This document shows, piece by piece, positions 1 to 7,255 of a stretch of DNA of 18,908 nt (the stretch's first letter is position 1; every line of letters begins with the position of its first letter). This DNA comes from Flavobacteriaceae bacterium (GTDB taxonomy: Bacteria > Bacteroidota > Bacteroidia > Flavobacteriales > Flavobacteriaceae). The stretch lies in the NCBI GenBank assembly GCA_013001365.1, contig JABDMQ010000057.1, positions 1 to 18,908 of the forward strand. Direction: 5' to 3'. The translations under genes and the position numbers were made by a program. Under the pieces are notes generated by a model. That model saw only the letters and a list, made by a program, of their open reading frames with translations. It was not told the origin of the DNA and did not search any database.

Positions 1-732
1 AAAGCGTTGAAGGACCTAGAATCAAAGTGGGAAGCTAAGGATGTTGAAATTCCGACATTTGAAGTGAGTAATGATAGGGACAAGTCTTCCTTGTATTTTG
101 TTGATATACCAAATGCCAAACAATCTGTCATTAACATTGGTTATTTAGGATTGAAACGAACTGATTCAGATTATTTCCCAGCAACAGTGATGAACTATAA
201 GTTAGGAGGTTCCTTCTCAGGAAATGTTAATTTAATACTCAGGGAAGAAAAAGGATATACCTATGGAGCTCGTACAGGATTCAGCGGAACAAAATTACCT
301 GGAACATTCACGGCATCTTCAAGCGTACGGACCAATACGACATTTGAGTCTGTCAAGATCTTCAAAGATGAAATAGAGAAATACCAAAATGGAATTTCGC
401 AAGAAGACTTGGATTTCACAAAGAATGCCTTGATAAAATCGAATGCAAGACGATTCGAAACCCAATTCTCGTTATTAGGCATGTTGCAGAATATCAGTAA
501 TTATGGTTTTTCTAAAGACTATATTGCCGACGAAGAGAACATCGTAAGGAATATGACCTTGGAGGAACATAAAGCCTTGGCAAATAAATATCTTGACGAG
601 ACCAAAATGGGTTATTTAGTAGTAGGTGATGCTGCAACCCAGTTTGATAAATTCAAGAATGCCGGATTCGACGAGGTCTTGCTTCTAGATAAAGACGCGA
701 AGCGAGTTGATGTTGGGAATGTTAAGATGTAA
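1..732 (+). CDS. M16 family (pitrilysin/insulinase-like) peptidase, C-terminal part only
   Basis: This is the 3' end of a longer gene whose beginning lies left of the window; the frame is open from base 1, so no start can be assigned. The visible ~243 residues resemble the C-terminal Peptidase_M16_C half-domain: a LGGSFSGNVNLILREEKGYT region is followed by YGA, matching the family's conserved 'lReekGytY' signature, and then alternating helices and strands ending in a degenerate tail. In M16 proteins this half helps close the chamber and bind substrate, while the zinc-binding HxxEH motif sits in the N-terminal half, which is not visible. Whether this copy is catalytic therefore cannot be judged. 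Bacteroidota often carry such proteins as exported or periplasmic two-half peptidases of about 680 or 930 residues. The gene ends just before a strong terminator. Confidence 0.85.
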   Translation, partial: KALKDLESKWEAKDVEIPTFEVSNDRDKSSLYFVDIPNAKQSVINIGYLGLKRTDSDYFPATVMNYKLGGSFSGNVNLILREEKGYTYGARTGFSGTKLPGTFTASSSVRTNTTFESVKIFKDEIEKYQNGISQEDLDFTKNALIKSNARRFETQFSLLGMLQNISNYGFSKDYIADEENIVRNMTLEEHKALANKYLDETKMGYLVVGDAATQFDKFKNAGFDEVLLLDKDAKRVDVGNVKM

Positions 733-752
733 TTAGAATCAAGATGATATTT

Positions 753-782
753 AAAAGGCATGATATTAATCATGCCTTTTTT
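753..782 (+). terminator. Rho-independent terminator after the M16 peptidase gene
   Basis: A perfect 12-bp inverted repeat (AAAAGGCATGAT / ATCATGCCTTTT) with a 4-nt loop begins 20 nt after the stop codon and runs into a T-rich stretch. It separates the peptidase gene from the transporter-pxp operon. The A-rich 5' arm means it could also work in the other direction, but no minus-strand gene ends here. Confidence 0.8.
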
Positions 783-827
783 ATGTCCCAAATTCTTTAT
801 TATTAAATTAGCTTTAGATACTTATTC

Positions 828-2057
828 ATGATAAGGAACTGGCTAAAGAATATTGGTCCTGGACCCTTGATTGCAGCTGCTTTTATTGGGCCAGGCACTG
901 TAACCGTATGCACCCTCGCAGGAGTTGGCTTTGGTTTTTCGCTATTGTGGGCCATGGTGCTATCGATTGTTGCCACTATTGTCTTGCAAGAGATGGCTGC
1001 CAGACTTGGAATCATTACCCAAAAAGGACTGTCGGAAGTCATTCGAACTGAAATCAATAATCCCTTTATCAGGACAATTGTTGTCATTCTGATTCTCTCC
1101 GCAATTGTCATAGGTAATGCGGCTTATGAGGCAGGGAACATAAGCGGAGCCATATTAGGGATGGAATCCTTTATTACCAATCCATATATCGATATCGGAA
1201 ATAACTCGGTAAATTATCTGAGTATCTTAATTGGTATAATCGCATTTGGCTTGTTGTTTATAGGAAACTACAAGGTTATTGAAAAATCACTAATAGGGCT
1301 TGTAACCCTAATGAGTCTTGCATTCGTTATTACGGCTATCCTGACAAAGCCCAACCTAGCTGAAATAATAAAAGGGGCTTTCACTCCAAATTTCTCCAGT
1401 AATAATCTAATAACTATCATAGCATTGATTGGCACAACAGTAGTGCCGTACAATCTTTTTCTGCATGCAGCATTAGTAAAGGAAAAATGGTCTAAAAACG
1501 ACCTAGGAATTGCTCGAAAAGATACTTATGTTGCGATTGTACTTGGCGGTCTTGTTTCCATGGCAATAATTATTTCGGCCGCAGCGATACAATCCCTGGA
1601 AATCGAAAATGCAGCTGGCCTTGCCAAGGGATTGGAACCGCTCTTCGGTAGTTTTGCGAAATACTTCATTGGAATTGGCTTATTTGCAGCAGGTATAACT
1701 AGTGCCATTACCGCGCCGCTTGCCGCTGCTTATGTAGTTAAAGGCTGCTTAGGATGGGATACAACCCTCAAATCGACTAGATTCAGGATGGTCTGGATTG
1801 TTATCCTTTTCACAGGTGTTATATTCTCATCATTGGGATTCAAACCTATAGATATAATTAAGTTTGCACAGGTTGCTAATGGGTTGCTCTTGCCAATAAT
1901 GGCAGGCTTGCTTATTTGGATAATGAATAAGGAAACCATTCTAGGCAAGCACAAGAACAATTTGGTGAATAACATTTTGGGTTGTATCATTTTTGGGATT
2001 ACCTTGATGCTGTCAATCGCAACACTGAATAAAATCTTTGATTTAAACTTGTTTTAA
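828..2057 (+). CDS. Nramp-family (LeuT-fold) membrane transporter with altered metal site, YcsG-like
   Basis: A 409-residue integral membrane protein with about eleven hydrophobic segments, the usual Nramp size. The fold is recognisable from GPGPLIAAAFIGPG in TM1 and IGTTVVPYNLFLHAALV in TM6. Established Nramp Mn/Fe transporters coordinate metal with the TM1 DPGN Asp and Asn and with the Ala/Met of the TM6 AxxMPH stretch. Here these read GPGT (Gly21, Thr24) and TTVVPY (Thr203, Val206, Tyr208), so every canonical side-chain ligand is missing. It is the first gene of a tight operon: its TAA overlaps the ATG of pxpA by one base (TAATG). As I recall, Bacillus subtilis places an Nramp-like gene (ycsG) beside its pxpA homologue ycsF. 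I infer a substrate other than transition metal, perhaps 5-oxoproline or a related acid; this is unproven. Product annotation as MntH would be misleading. Confidence 0.82.
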   Translation: MIRNWLKNIGPGPLIAAAFIGPGTVTVCTLAGVGFGFSLLWAMVLSIVATIVLQEMAARLGIITQKGLSEVIRTEINNPFIRTIVVILILSAIVIGNAAYEAGNISGAILGMESFITNPYIDIGNNSVNYLSILIGIIAFGLLFIGNYKVIEKSLIGLVTLMSLAFVITAILTKPNLAEIIKGAFTPNFSSNNLITIIALIGTTVVPYNLFLHAALVKEKWSKNDLGIARKDTYVAIVLGGLVSMAIIISAAAIQSLEIENAAGLAKGLEPLFGSFAKYFIGIGLFAAGITSAITAPLAAAYVVKGCLGWDTTLKSTRFRMVWIVILFTGVIFSSLGFKPIDIIKFAQVANGLLLPIMAGLLIWIMNKETILGKHKNNLVNNILGCIIFGITLMLSIATLNKIFDLNLF

Positions 2058-2797
2058 TGGCATCGTATACAATAGATATAAACTGTGATGTAGGCGAGGG
2101 GATAGGGAATGAAGAATCCTTAATGCCATATATATCGTCTTGTAATATCGCTTGTGGAGGCCATGCTGGTAATGAGAAAACCATGCAAGAGACCGTTAAA
2201 TTGGCCATTAAGCATAAGGTGAAAATAGGTGCTCATCCTTCCTATCCGGATAGAAAGAATTTTGGTAGAGAGGAAATGGAAATTTCATGTGCTGCGTTGT
2301 TTAGGTCCATGGAAGATCAAATTTCACGACTCCTGAAAGTCCTGAAGAAGGAGAATGGGCAATTACATCACGTTAAACCCCATGGCGCCCTATACAATAA
2401 GGCAGCTCGTGATGAGAAAACGGCAAGAACAATAGTTGAGGTCATGAAGCGATTTCATTTAGCATTAAAGCTTTACGTGCCTTATGGTTCGGTCATAGCA
2501 GAAATTGCAAAACAAGAAGATATCCCCTTAATTTATGAAGCTTTTGCCGATAGGAATTATAATCAAGATCTTACTTTGGTTTCCCGAAAAGAGAATAATG
2601 CATTGATCACTGATCCGGAAGAAATGTTGGCACATGTCCTTAGGATGATAACCAATAAAAAAGTACGTTGCCTAAATGGGGTAGAAGTCAAGATTGAAGC
2701 TAGTACTTTTTGCGTTCATGGAGACAATCCAAAAGCTGTAAAGTTGATCTCCTTTTTAACTAACAAATTAGCCATGCAAAACATCAGGATAAACTAA
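2057..2797 (+). CDS. pxpA: 5-oxoprolinase subunit A (LamB/YcsF family)
   Basis: 246 residues, the normal family length. PxpA works with PxpB and PxpC to hydrolyse 5-oxo-L-proline to L-glutamate using ATP, clearing the pyroglutamate that forms spontaneously from glutamine and glutamate. Diagnostic stretches are IDINCDVGEG near residues 6-15, NIACGGHAGNEKTM near 30-43, IGAHPSYPDRKNFG near 57-70, and the later VKPHGALYNKA and FADRNY motifs. The early Asp and several His residues conserved in this TIM-barrel-like family are present. The ATG overlaps the stop of the preceding transporter gene, indicating translational coupling. The operon order transporter-pxpA-pxpB-pxpC supports the assignment. 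The protein is cytoplasmic with no signal peptide. Confidence 0.94.
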   Translation: MASYTIDINCDVGEGIGNEESLMPYISSCNIACGGHAGNEKTMQETVKLAIKHKVKIGAHPSYPDRKNFGREEMEISCAALFRSMEDQISRLLKVLKKENGQLHHVKPHGALYNKAARDEKTARTIVEVMKRFHLALKLYVPYGSVIAEIAKQEDIPLIYEAFADRNYNQDLTLVSRKENNALITDPEEMLAHVLRMITNKKVRCLNGVEVKIEASTFCVHGDNPKAVKLISFLTNKLAMQNIRIN

Positions 2798-2802
2798 GAG
2801 TA

Positions 2803-3537
2803 TTGGAGAAATTCGAACTAACATATAAGCCCTTTGGAGAGCGTTCAATTTTAGTCGAATGGCCGCAAGAAATCAATGAAATAATCCTTCAGGACGTGCA
2901 AGGATTTAGAAATAAACTAGAGAATACTAATGATGAATCTATAGTTGAAGTAAATTCTTCATATAACTCGTTATTAGTAACTTATGAAGTTACTATAAAT
3001 AAATTCTATGATAAATTCGAGGCTTTAAAATCAATTTATTCTAAAAAATTCATTGATAAATTTAAGTCTAAGGTCCTATGGAGGATTCCTGTATGTTATG
3101 ACTTTGAATTCGGAACGGATCTGGTCAGGTTTTCCGAAGAGAAAAACATGTCAATTGATGAAATAATCCTATGTCATTCTGATGCAATTTATACCATGTA
3201 TTTCATTGGGTTCTTGCCGGGGTTTTTGTACTTGGGAGACTTGAATGAAAAACTTCATTTAAATAGAAAATCCTCTCCTGAATTATATATAAAAAAAGGA
3301 TCGGTTGCCATTGGAGGAAAGCAAACAGGAATTTACCCTCAGGCATCTCCTGGAGGATGGCATATCATTGGTAATTCACCTCTGGAATTCTTTGCTGCCC
3401 GGAATGAAAAACCTTGTTTTGTCTCTGAAGGTGATAAGGTGCAATTTGTACCAATTGATTTAAAGACCTATGAGAATATTAAATCATTGGTTGATGCAGG
3501 TGTTTATGTAATTGAAAGTGAGGAAATAGATGATTAA
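2803..3537 (+). CDS. pxpB: 5-oxoprolinase subunit B (KipI/Allophanate hydrolase subunit 1 family)
   Basis: 244 residues, beginning at TTG 2803, five bases after the pxpA stop. No ATG lies nearby in frame, and the family's N-terminal 'PxGerallvef'-like strand (KPFGERSILVEW, residues 9-20) begins where expected, so I accept TTG. The C-terminal catalytic domain is clear: YFIGFLPGFLYLG near 133-145 and GSVAIGGKQTGIYPQASPGG near 166-185 match the conserved FLPGFxYL and GGxQTGIYPxxSPGGW signatures. It forms a complex with PxpC, and with PxpA carries out ATP-dependent 5-oxoproline hydrolysis. B. subtilis KipI of the same family also inhibits the sporulation kinase KinA; that role is not expected here. 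Its end overlaps pxpC by 8 bases. Confidence 0.93.
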   Translation: MEKFELTYKPFGERSILVEWPQEINEIILQDVQGFRNKLENTNDESIVEVNSSYNSLLVTYEVTINKFYDKFEALKSIYSKKFIDKFKSKVLWRIPVCYDFEFGTDLVRFSEEKNMSIDEIILCHSDAIYTMYFIGFLPGFLYLGDLNEKLHLNRKSSPELYIKKGSVAIGGKQTGIYPQASPGGWHIIGNSPLEFFAARNEKPCFVSEGDKVQFVPIDLKTYENIKSLVDAGVYVIESEEIDD

Positions 3538-4387
3538 AGTAATTAAATCCGGAATGTATTCGTCAATTCAAGACCTTGGTAGGCTTGGATATCGCCAATA
3601 TGGAGTGCCTTGTTCAGGAGCCATGGACCATAGATCTTTTGAAAAGGCCAATTTCACCCTTGGCAATGATAAGAATGCAGCTGCTTTGGAGATAACCATA
3701 ATAGGACCCACCTTACAATTCCTTATCTCAACAGAAGTTTGTATTTCTGGCGCCAATATGAACCCAAAATTGAATGAGACTAGTATTCTTAATGATCAAG
3801 TAATTTCGGTCAATGAAAACGACATACTGAAATTTGGTCCTCTTAAGTACGGCACAAGAGCCTATTTGGCTGTAGCCAATGGGTTCGAGACTGAATTGTT
3901 AATGGGTAGCCGAAGTATGTATAACAATATTACGAGCGCAAGCCGAATACAGAATGACGATATCCTATCAATAGTTTCAGTGTCAAGTGGAACACCAACA
4001 ATGAAGTCAAAAAAAAGTGATAACATAGATTACTTCGATACAAAGGAACTAACGGCCTATAAAGGACCTGAATTTGATTTATTGTCTTTTTCAAGTCAAG
4101 ATAAATTGTTCAATCAGGAATTCACGATTTCTAATACCCATAGTCGAATGGGGTATCAATTAAACGAATTCTTGGAAAATGATCTAAAATCAATACTAAC
4201 ATCGCATGTACTTCCTGGAACCGTCCAATTGACACCATCAGGAAAACTATTGGTCTTGATGCGCGATGCACAGACCACTGGTGGTTATCCACGAGTTCTT
4301 CAATTGTCGGAGTCAGCAATAAATTTAATGGCTCAAAAGAATACAAATGACAAGATTTCATTTAAGCGAGAAGAACTAACAATTTAA
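3530..4387 (+). CDS. pxpC: 5-oxoprolinase subunit C (KipA/biotin-dependent carboxyltransferase-like family)
   Basis: 285 residues, slightly shorter than many relatives (about 300-330). The ATG lies inside the last codons of pxpB (ATGATTAA overlap), so translation is coupled. Family signatures are seen in order: SIQDLGRLGYRQYGVPCSGAMD near residues 12-33, an ISGANM segment, GTRAYLAVANGF followed by LMGSRS, a YKGPEFD segment, SRMGYQL, and a C-terminal PGTVQLTPSGKLLVLMRDAQ region continuing to TTGGYPR. It is the partner of PxpB in 5-oxoprolinase; related domains occur in allophanate and urea-amidolyase enzymes, but the intact A-B-C operon favours 5-oxoprolinase. A strong terminator follows about 30 bases after the stop. 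Confidence 0.93.
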   Translation: MIKVIKSGMYSSIQDLGRLGYRQYGVPCSGAMDHRSFEKANFTLGNDKNAAALEITIIGPTLQFLISTEVCISGANMNPKLNETSILNDQVISVNENDILKFGPLKYGTRAYLAVANGFETELLMGSRSMYNNITSASRIQNDDILSIVSVSSGTPTMKSKKSDNIDYFDTKELTAYKGPEFDLLSFSSQDKLFNQEFTISNTHSRMGYQLNEFLENDLKSILTSHVLPGTVQLTPSGKLLVLMRDAQTTGGYPRVLQLSESAINLMAQKNTNDKISFKREELTI

Positions 4388-4417
4388 GAGAATTATTAAG
4401 TATTACCCTTCAAATGC

Positions 4418-4442
4418 TTAGGGGGAAAACCCCCTTTTTTAA
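4418..4442 (+). terminator. Rho-independent terminator of the transporter-pxpABC operon
   Basis: A GC-only stem, GGGGG-AAAA-CCCCC (with one added A-T pair), is followed directly by six T residues. It lies about 30 nt past the pxpC stop and marks the end of the operon. The following 145 bases to the next gene are AT-rich and show no clear TAnnTTTG element. Confidence 0.88.
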
Positions 4443-4586
4443 GTAAGTTTAATTCGTAAATAACTGATAGACAATTTTTTACAATAAACATTAATATTTG
4501 CGATTTCATATTTTGTTTGAAAGCACAGTTAATGTGTTGATTTTAGGTAAATTAGAGGCTAATTAACCAAAAAAATCATTTAAATC

Positions 4587-5111
4587 ATGAAAAAACTAGG
4601 TACATTATTATTGGGACTGATCGTAGGATTCTTAATATGCTATTTGTTTGTATGCAATCAGGATACCGATGCATCACAGGTAGAAGTAAACGTTGAGGAA
4701 AGTGCTCTAGAACCACCAAAAGGATTGATAGATTCTGCTACTGCAGAGGCGATGAGCAAGGCCTATAATCCGAGGCAAGAGGCAATTACAAAATTTCTTG
4801 GTGAGGAGGATAATGTGTCCAGTTGGTACTCCATAGATGATGTAAGGTCTTATTTGTCGTTTGCCGAAAAAGAAGCAACGGAGAAAGGCTACACCTTAAA
4901 CGGCATTAGGCTTTATTTAGGTGTGAAACCACCAATATCTGAAAAATCCTTAACAACTTTGTTCATGGTCTCTACAGGAACACCTAATAAATCACAAGGC
5001 AGTGTGATCAACTTTGCAGCATTGCAAGGCGGAGGTGACATACCTGGTGGAAGTGGCCTGGATGATGGAGGAAATGGTATACCACCAAAAGCCAATTATC
5101 CTCAAAACTAG
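4587..5111 (+). CDS. Membrane-anchored small protein of unknown function, signalling operon gene 1
   Basis: 174 residues. MKKLGTLLLGLIVGFLICYL forms one N-terminal hydrophobic segment (about 4-25) after two Lys, most likely a signal anchor; a Cys at 28 follows (FVCNQ), but the context is a poor lipobox, so a lipoprotein is possible but not favoured. The remainder is soluble and acidic: a WYSIDDVRSYLSFAEKEATE helix region, then a GYTLNGIRLYLGVKPP segment, a TTLFMVSTG strand, and a Gly/Pro-rich tail (GGGDIPGGSGLDDGG). I recall the SxxxYLxYAexxAxxxGyxxxGIRxYxG pattern as recurring in hypothetical Bacteroidota proteins, but I do not know a function. It is followed after only 6 bases by a 7-TM gene, then a kinase and a regulator, which suggests a surface or periplasmic accessory to that signalling unit. 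Confidence 0.78.
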   Translation: MKKLGTLLLGLIVGFLICYLFVCNQDTDASQVEVNVEESALEPPKGLIDSATAEAMSKAYNPRQEAITKFLGEEDNVSSWYSIDDVRSYLSFAEKEATEKGYTLNGIRLYLGVKPPISEKSLTTLFMVSTGTPNKSQGSVINFAALQGGGDIPGGSGLDDGGNGIPPKANYPQN

Positions 5112-5117
5112 AATTTT

Positions 5118-5825
5118 TTGGAAGAATTCCTTAGAGAATATTACTCCATAATTACTTGGAGTATTGAAATTTTAGCTGCCGTGACCGGAATCGTATTTTA
5201 CAGCAAATACAAGGACACGCCAGCTAAATATTTCATTTATTTCCTTATTTATACTGTATTTGTCGAGCTCATCGGTCATTATCCTAGTTGGGATTTCTTG
5301 AGTACCTTGAATGAGCGACTAAAAGGCACGTTGATCGAAAGGAACTATTGGTGGTTTGCTATATTTTGGACCATTGGCAGCACCATATTTTATGTTTTTT
5401 ATTACAATAAGATTTTGAAGAACTCTAAGAACAGGTCCATTGTCAAATACGCAGGTATTATTTTTGTTCTAAGTTCCGTCATTTTCATCCTTATTTACCC
5501 TAAACAGATATTCATTGGGCAAAAGGGCTACCTAACGATGACCTCAGCATTGGTTATTTTGATGTGCGTTGTATTATATTTCATCGAAATATTAAAAAGT
5601 GATGAAATATTATCTTTTTACAAGTCTCTTAATTTCTATATTAGTGCAACAATATTGATTTGGTGGTTCGTTACTAGTCCAGTGATATTTTTCAATATTT
5701 ATTTTAACCCTGACGACTGGGATTTCGTAATCTTACAGTGGCAGATATTCTTGATCGCTAATATATTCATGTATTCATGCTTTACATTTGGCTTGATTTA
5801 TTCCTCCAAGAAAGTAAACCAATAA
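5118..5825 (+). CDS. Seven-transmembrane protein preceding a histidine kinase
   Basis: 235 residues, starting from TTG 5118, six bases after the previous stop; no ATG is close in frame and the first TM follows directly. Hydrophobic segments are seen near residues 10-28, 37-56, 77-96, 107-127, 137-157, 170-191 and 203-225, giving about seven membrane passes. Aromatic residues are abundant (NYWWFAIFW, LIWWFV). No enzymatic motif is seen. The C-terminal segment IFLIANIFMYSCFTFGLIYS ends in a short Lys-containing tail. The downstream kinase has only one TM and no obvious sensory domain, so this protein is a reasonable candidate for its membrane sensor or receptor module. That is inferred from gene order only. 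It ends just before the most probable kinase starts. Confidence 0.8.
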   Translation: MEEFLREYYSIITWSIEILAAVTGIVFYSKYKDTPAKYFIYFLIYTVFVELIGHYPSWDFLSTLNERLKGTLIERNYWWFAIFWTIGSTIFYVFYYNKILKNSKNRSIVKYAGIIFVLSSVIFILIYPKQIFIGQKGYLTMTSALVILMCVVLYFIEILKSDEILSFYKSLNFYISATILIWWFVTSPVIFFNIYFNPDDWDFVILQWQIFLIANIFMYSCFTFGLIYSSKKVNQ

Positions 5826-5842
5826 GCTCTGCATCAGAGCGC

Positions 5843-6592
5843 TTGTTGCTTGTTTACATGATTGCTGTCCTGCTAATTGTGTCTGCATTGGTAATCCTGT
5901 TTTTTGTAGTATTCCAAAAAAGGAAGAACAAACTCCTACTTGACAAGTTTAAAAGGGAACAAGAGTTTCAGGAAGAAATTGCAAAAGCCCAACTCGAGAT
6001 ACAAGACCAAACCCTCAAGAATGTAGCGTGGGAGTTACATGATAACGTGGGTCAATTGTTATCTGTAGCGAACATGCAGTTAAATGTAATTTCAAAAAAG
6101 ATTCCTGAAGATTCCTCGGAAGGTTTGCACGAAATTAAGGATGTCGTTAACAAAAGCCTCAAGGAGGTGAGGTCCTTATCAAAATCCTTGAATAGCGATG
6201 TCATTCAAAACATTGGGTTGGTAAAATCCATTCAGAATGAGTTGGATAGGTTCAATAAATTGAAATTCTTTGGTGCAAAACTTCAGTTAACAGGTGAAGC
6301 CAAGCATATTGATGCGAAGGACGAGATTATTATTTTTAGAATCATTCAAGAATTCTTCTCAAATTCAATGAAGTATTCTCAGGCCAATAATCTTTCTGTA
6401 AATATGAATTATTTTGATGACCGGTTGGAAGTCAATGTCTCAGATGATGGTGTAGGCTTTGAAATGGGTACTATTGAAAAGGGCTCTGGATTGATCAATA
6501 TGAAGAGTCGTGCAAGATTGATAAACGCGGATTTTTCCTTGGATTCAAGGAAAAATGAAGGAGTTTCCTTATTTTTAAGGTACTATTACTAA
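5843..6592 (+). CDS. NarL-type sensor histidine kinase (HisKA_3 + HATPase_c), one TM
   Basis: The frame is open from an ATG at 5777, but that would overlap the 7-TM gene by 49 bases and add an unlikely leader. Better starts are TTG 5843 or 5846 or ATG 5858, which put the single TM (MIAVLLIVSALVILFFVVF) at the N terminus; I give 5843 as a compromise, producing about 249 residues. A coiled helix follows the TM, then the DHp domain with H-box ELHDNVGQLLS, whose His is the predicted phospho-acceptor. The ATP-binding domain has an N box QEFFSNSMKYS, DDGVGF and GSGLINMKSRA. All catalytic elements appear intact. With no periplasmic domain, the signal must come from partners or the membrane. Its target is almost certainly the response regulator starting 12 bases downstream. 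Confidence 0.88.
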   Translation: MLLVYMIAVLLIVSALVILFFVVFQKRKNKLLLDKFKREQEFQEEIAKAQLEIQDQTLKNVAWELHDNVGQLLSVANMQLNVISKKIPEDSSEGLHEIKDVVNKSLKEVRSLSKSLNSDVIQNIGLVKSIQNELDRFNKLKFFGAKLQLTGEAKHIDAKDEIIIFRIIQEFFSNSMKYSQANNLSVNMNYFDDRLEVNVSDDGVGFEMGTIEKGSGLINMKSRARLINADFSLDSRKNEGVSLFLRYYY

Positions 6593-6604
6593 ATCAACTG
6601 TTGG

Positions 6605-7255
6605 ATGAAAAGTCATAATGTCGTCATTGTAGATGATCATAGCCTCTTTGCGGATTCCCTTAAATTATTAGTTAATGAGTTTGATGGATTCCAGGTTGTG
6701 AGTTGCCTTGCGAACGGACAGGAACTCATAAATTACTTGGCTGACGCCACAATTCCAGATGTTGTTTTGTTAGATATCAATATGCCAGTGCTCAATGGAC
6801 TAAGCACAATGAAATGGTTGAATGAAAATAGTCCTGAAATCAAGGTATTGGCCCTGTCCATGGATGAACAAGAGGAAACCATAATAAGCATGCTACGACA
6901 TGGCGCTAAAGGATATTTGCTCAAGGACATTCACCCTGATGAATTGGAAACGGCCTTGCGTAACCTTATAAAGAATGGCTATTATTACACAGAGAAAGTC
7001 TCTGATTCCTTGATAAATTCTTTGAATTTACCAGCAGAGGAGGTCGATTCTATCCAATCAAGCCTAAATGAAAAAGAAACCATGTTCTTGAAATTGGCCT
7101 GCACGGAGAAAACCTATCGTGAAATAGCCGAAGTAATGTGTTTAAGTCCGAAGACCATTGATGGATACAGGGAGAGCGTTTTTAAGAAATTCAAGGTGGG
7201 CAACAGAATAGGATTGGTGCTACATTCTATTAAAAATGGACTAGTATCGGTTTAG
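6605..7255 (+). CDS. LuxR/NarL-family response regulator (REC + HTH)
   Basis: 216 residues, standard length. An N-terminal receiver domain (about 4-120) has the acidic pair Asp10-Asp11, phospho-acceptor Asp57 in LLDINMP, Ser85 in the switch position and Lys107 in KGYLLKD. A GerE/LuxR-type helix-turn-helix occupies about 153-212 (LNEKETMFLKLACTEKTYRE, then IAEVMCLSPKTIDGYRESVF). The kinase phosphorylates Asp57 to control DNA binding; target genes are not visible. It lies 12 bases after the kinase gene and is the last gene of the 4587-7255 unit. Its TAG overlaps the stop of the opposing aldehyde dehydrogenase gene by 4 bases, and no terminator hairpin lies between them. Confidence 0.93.
   Translation: MKSHNVVIVDDHSLFADSLKLLVNEFDGFQVVSCLANGQELINYLADATIPDVVLLDINMPVLNGLSTMKWLNENSPEIKVLALSMDEQEETIISMLRHGAKGYLLKDIHPDELETALRNLIKNGYYYTEKVSDSLINSLNLPAEEVDSIQSSLNEKETMFLKLACTEKTYREIAEVMCLSPKTIDGYRESVFKKFKVGNRIGLVLHSIKNGLVSV

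Noticed and set aside
4441..4586. Search for a TAnnTTTG promoter before the signalling operon
   Set aside because: Near matches (TAATATTTG, CATATTTTG) have wrong internal spacing, so no promoter is called.
5777..5858. Earliest ATG for the histidine kinase, at 5777
   Set aside because: It overlaps the 7-TM gene by 49 bases and adds an atypical leader before the TM. Starts at 5843-5858 are more consistent with the close-packed arrangement and the family layout.
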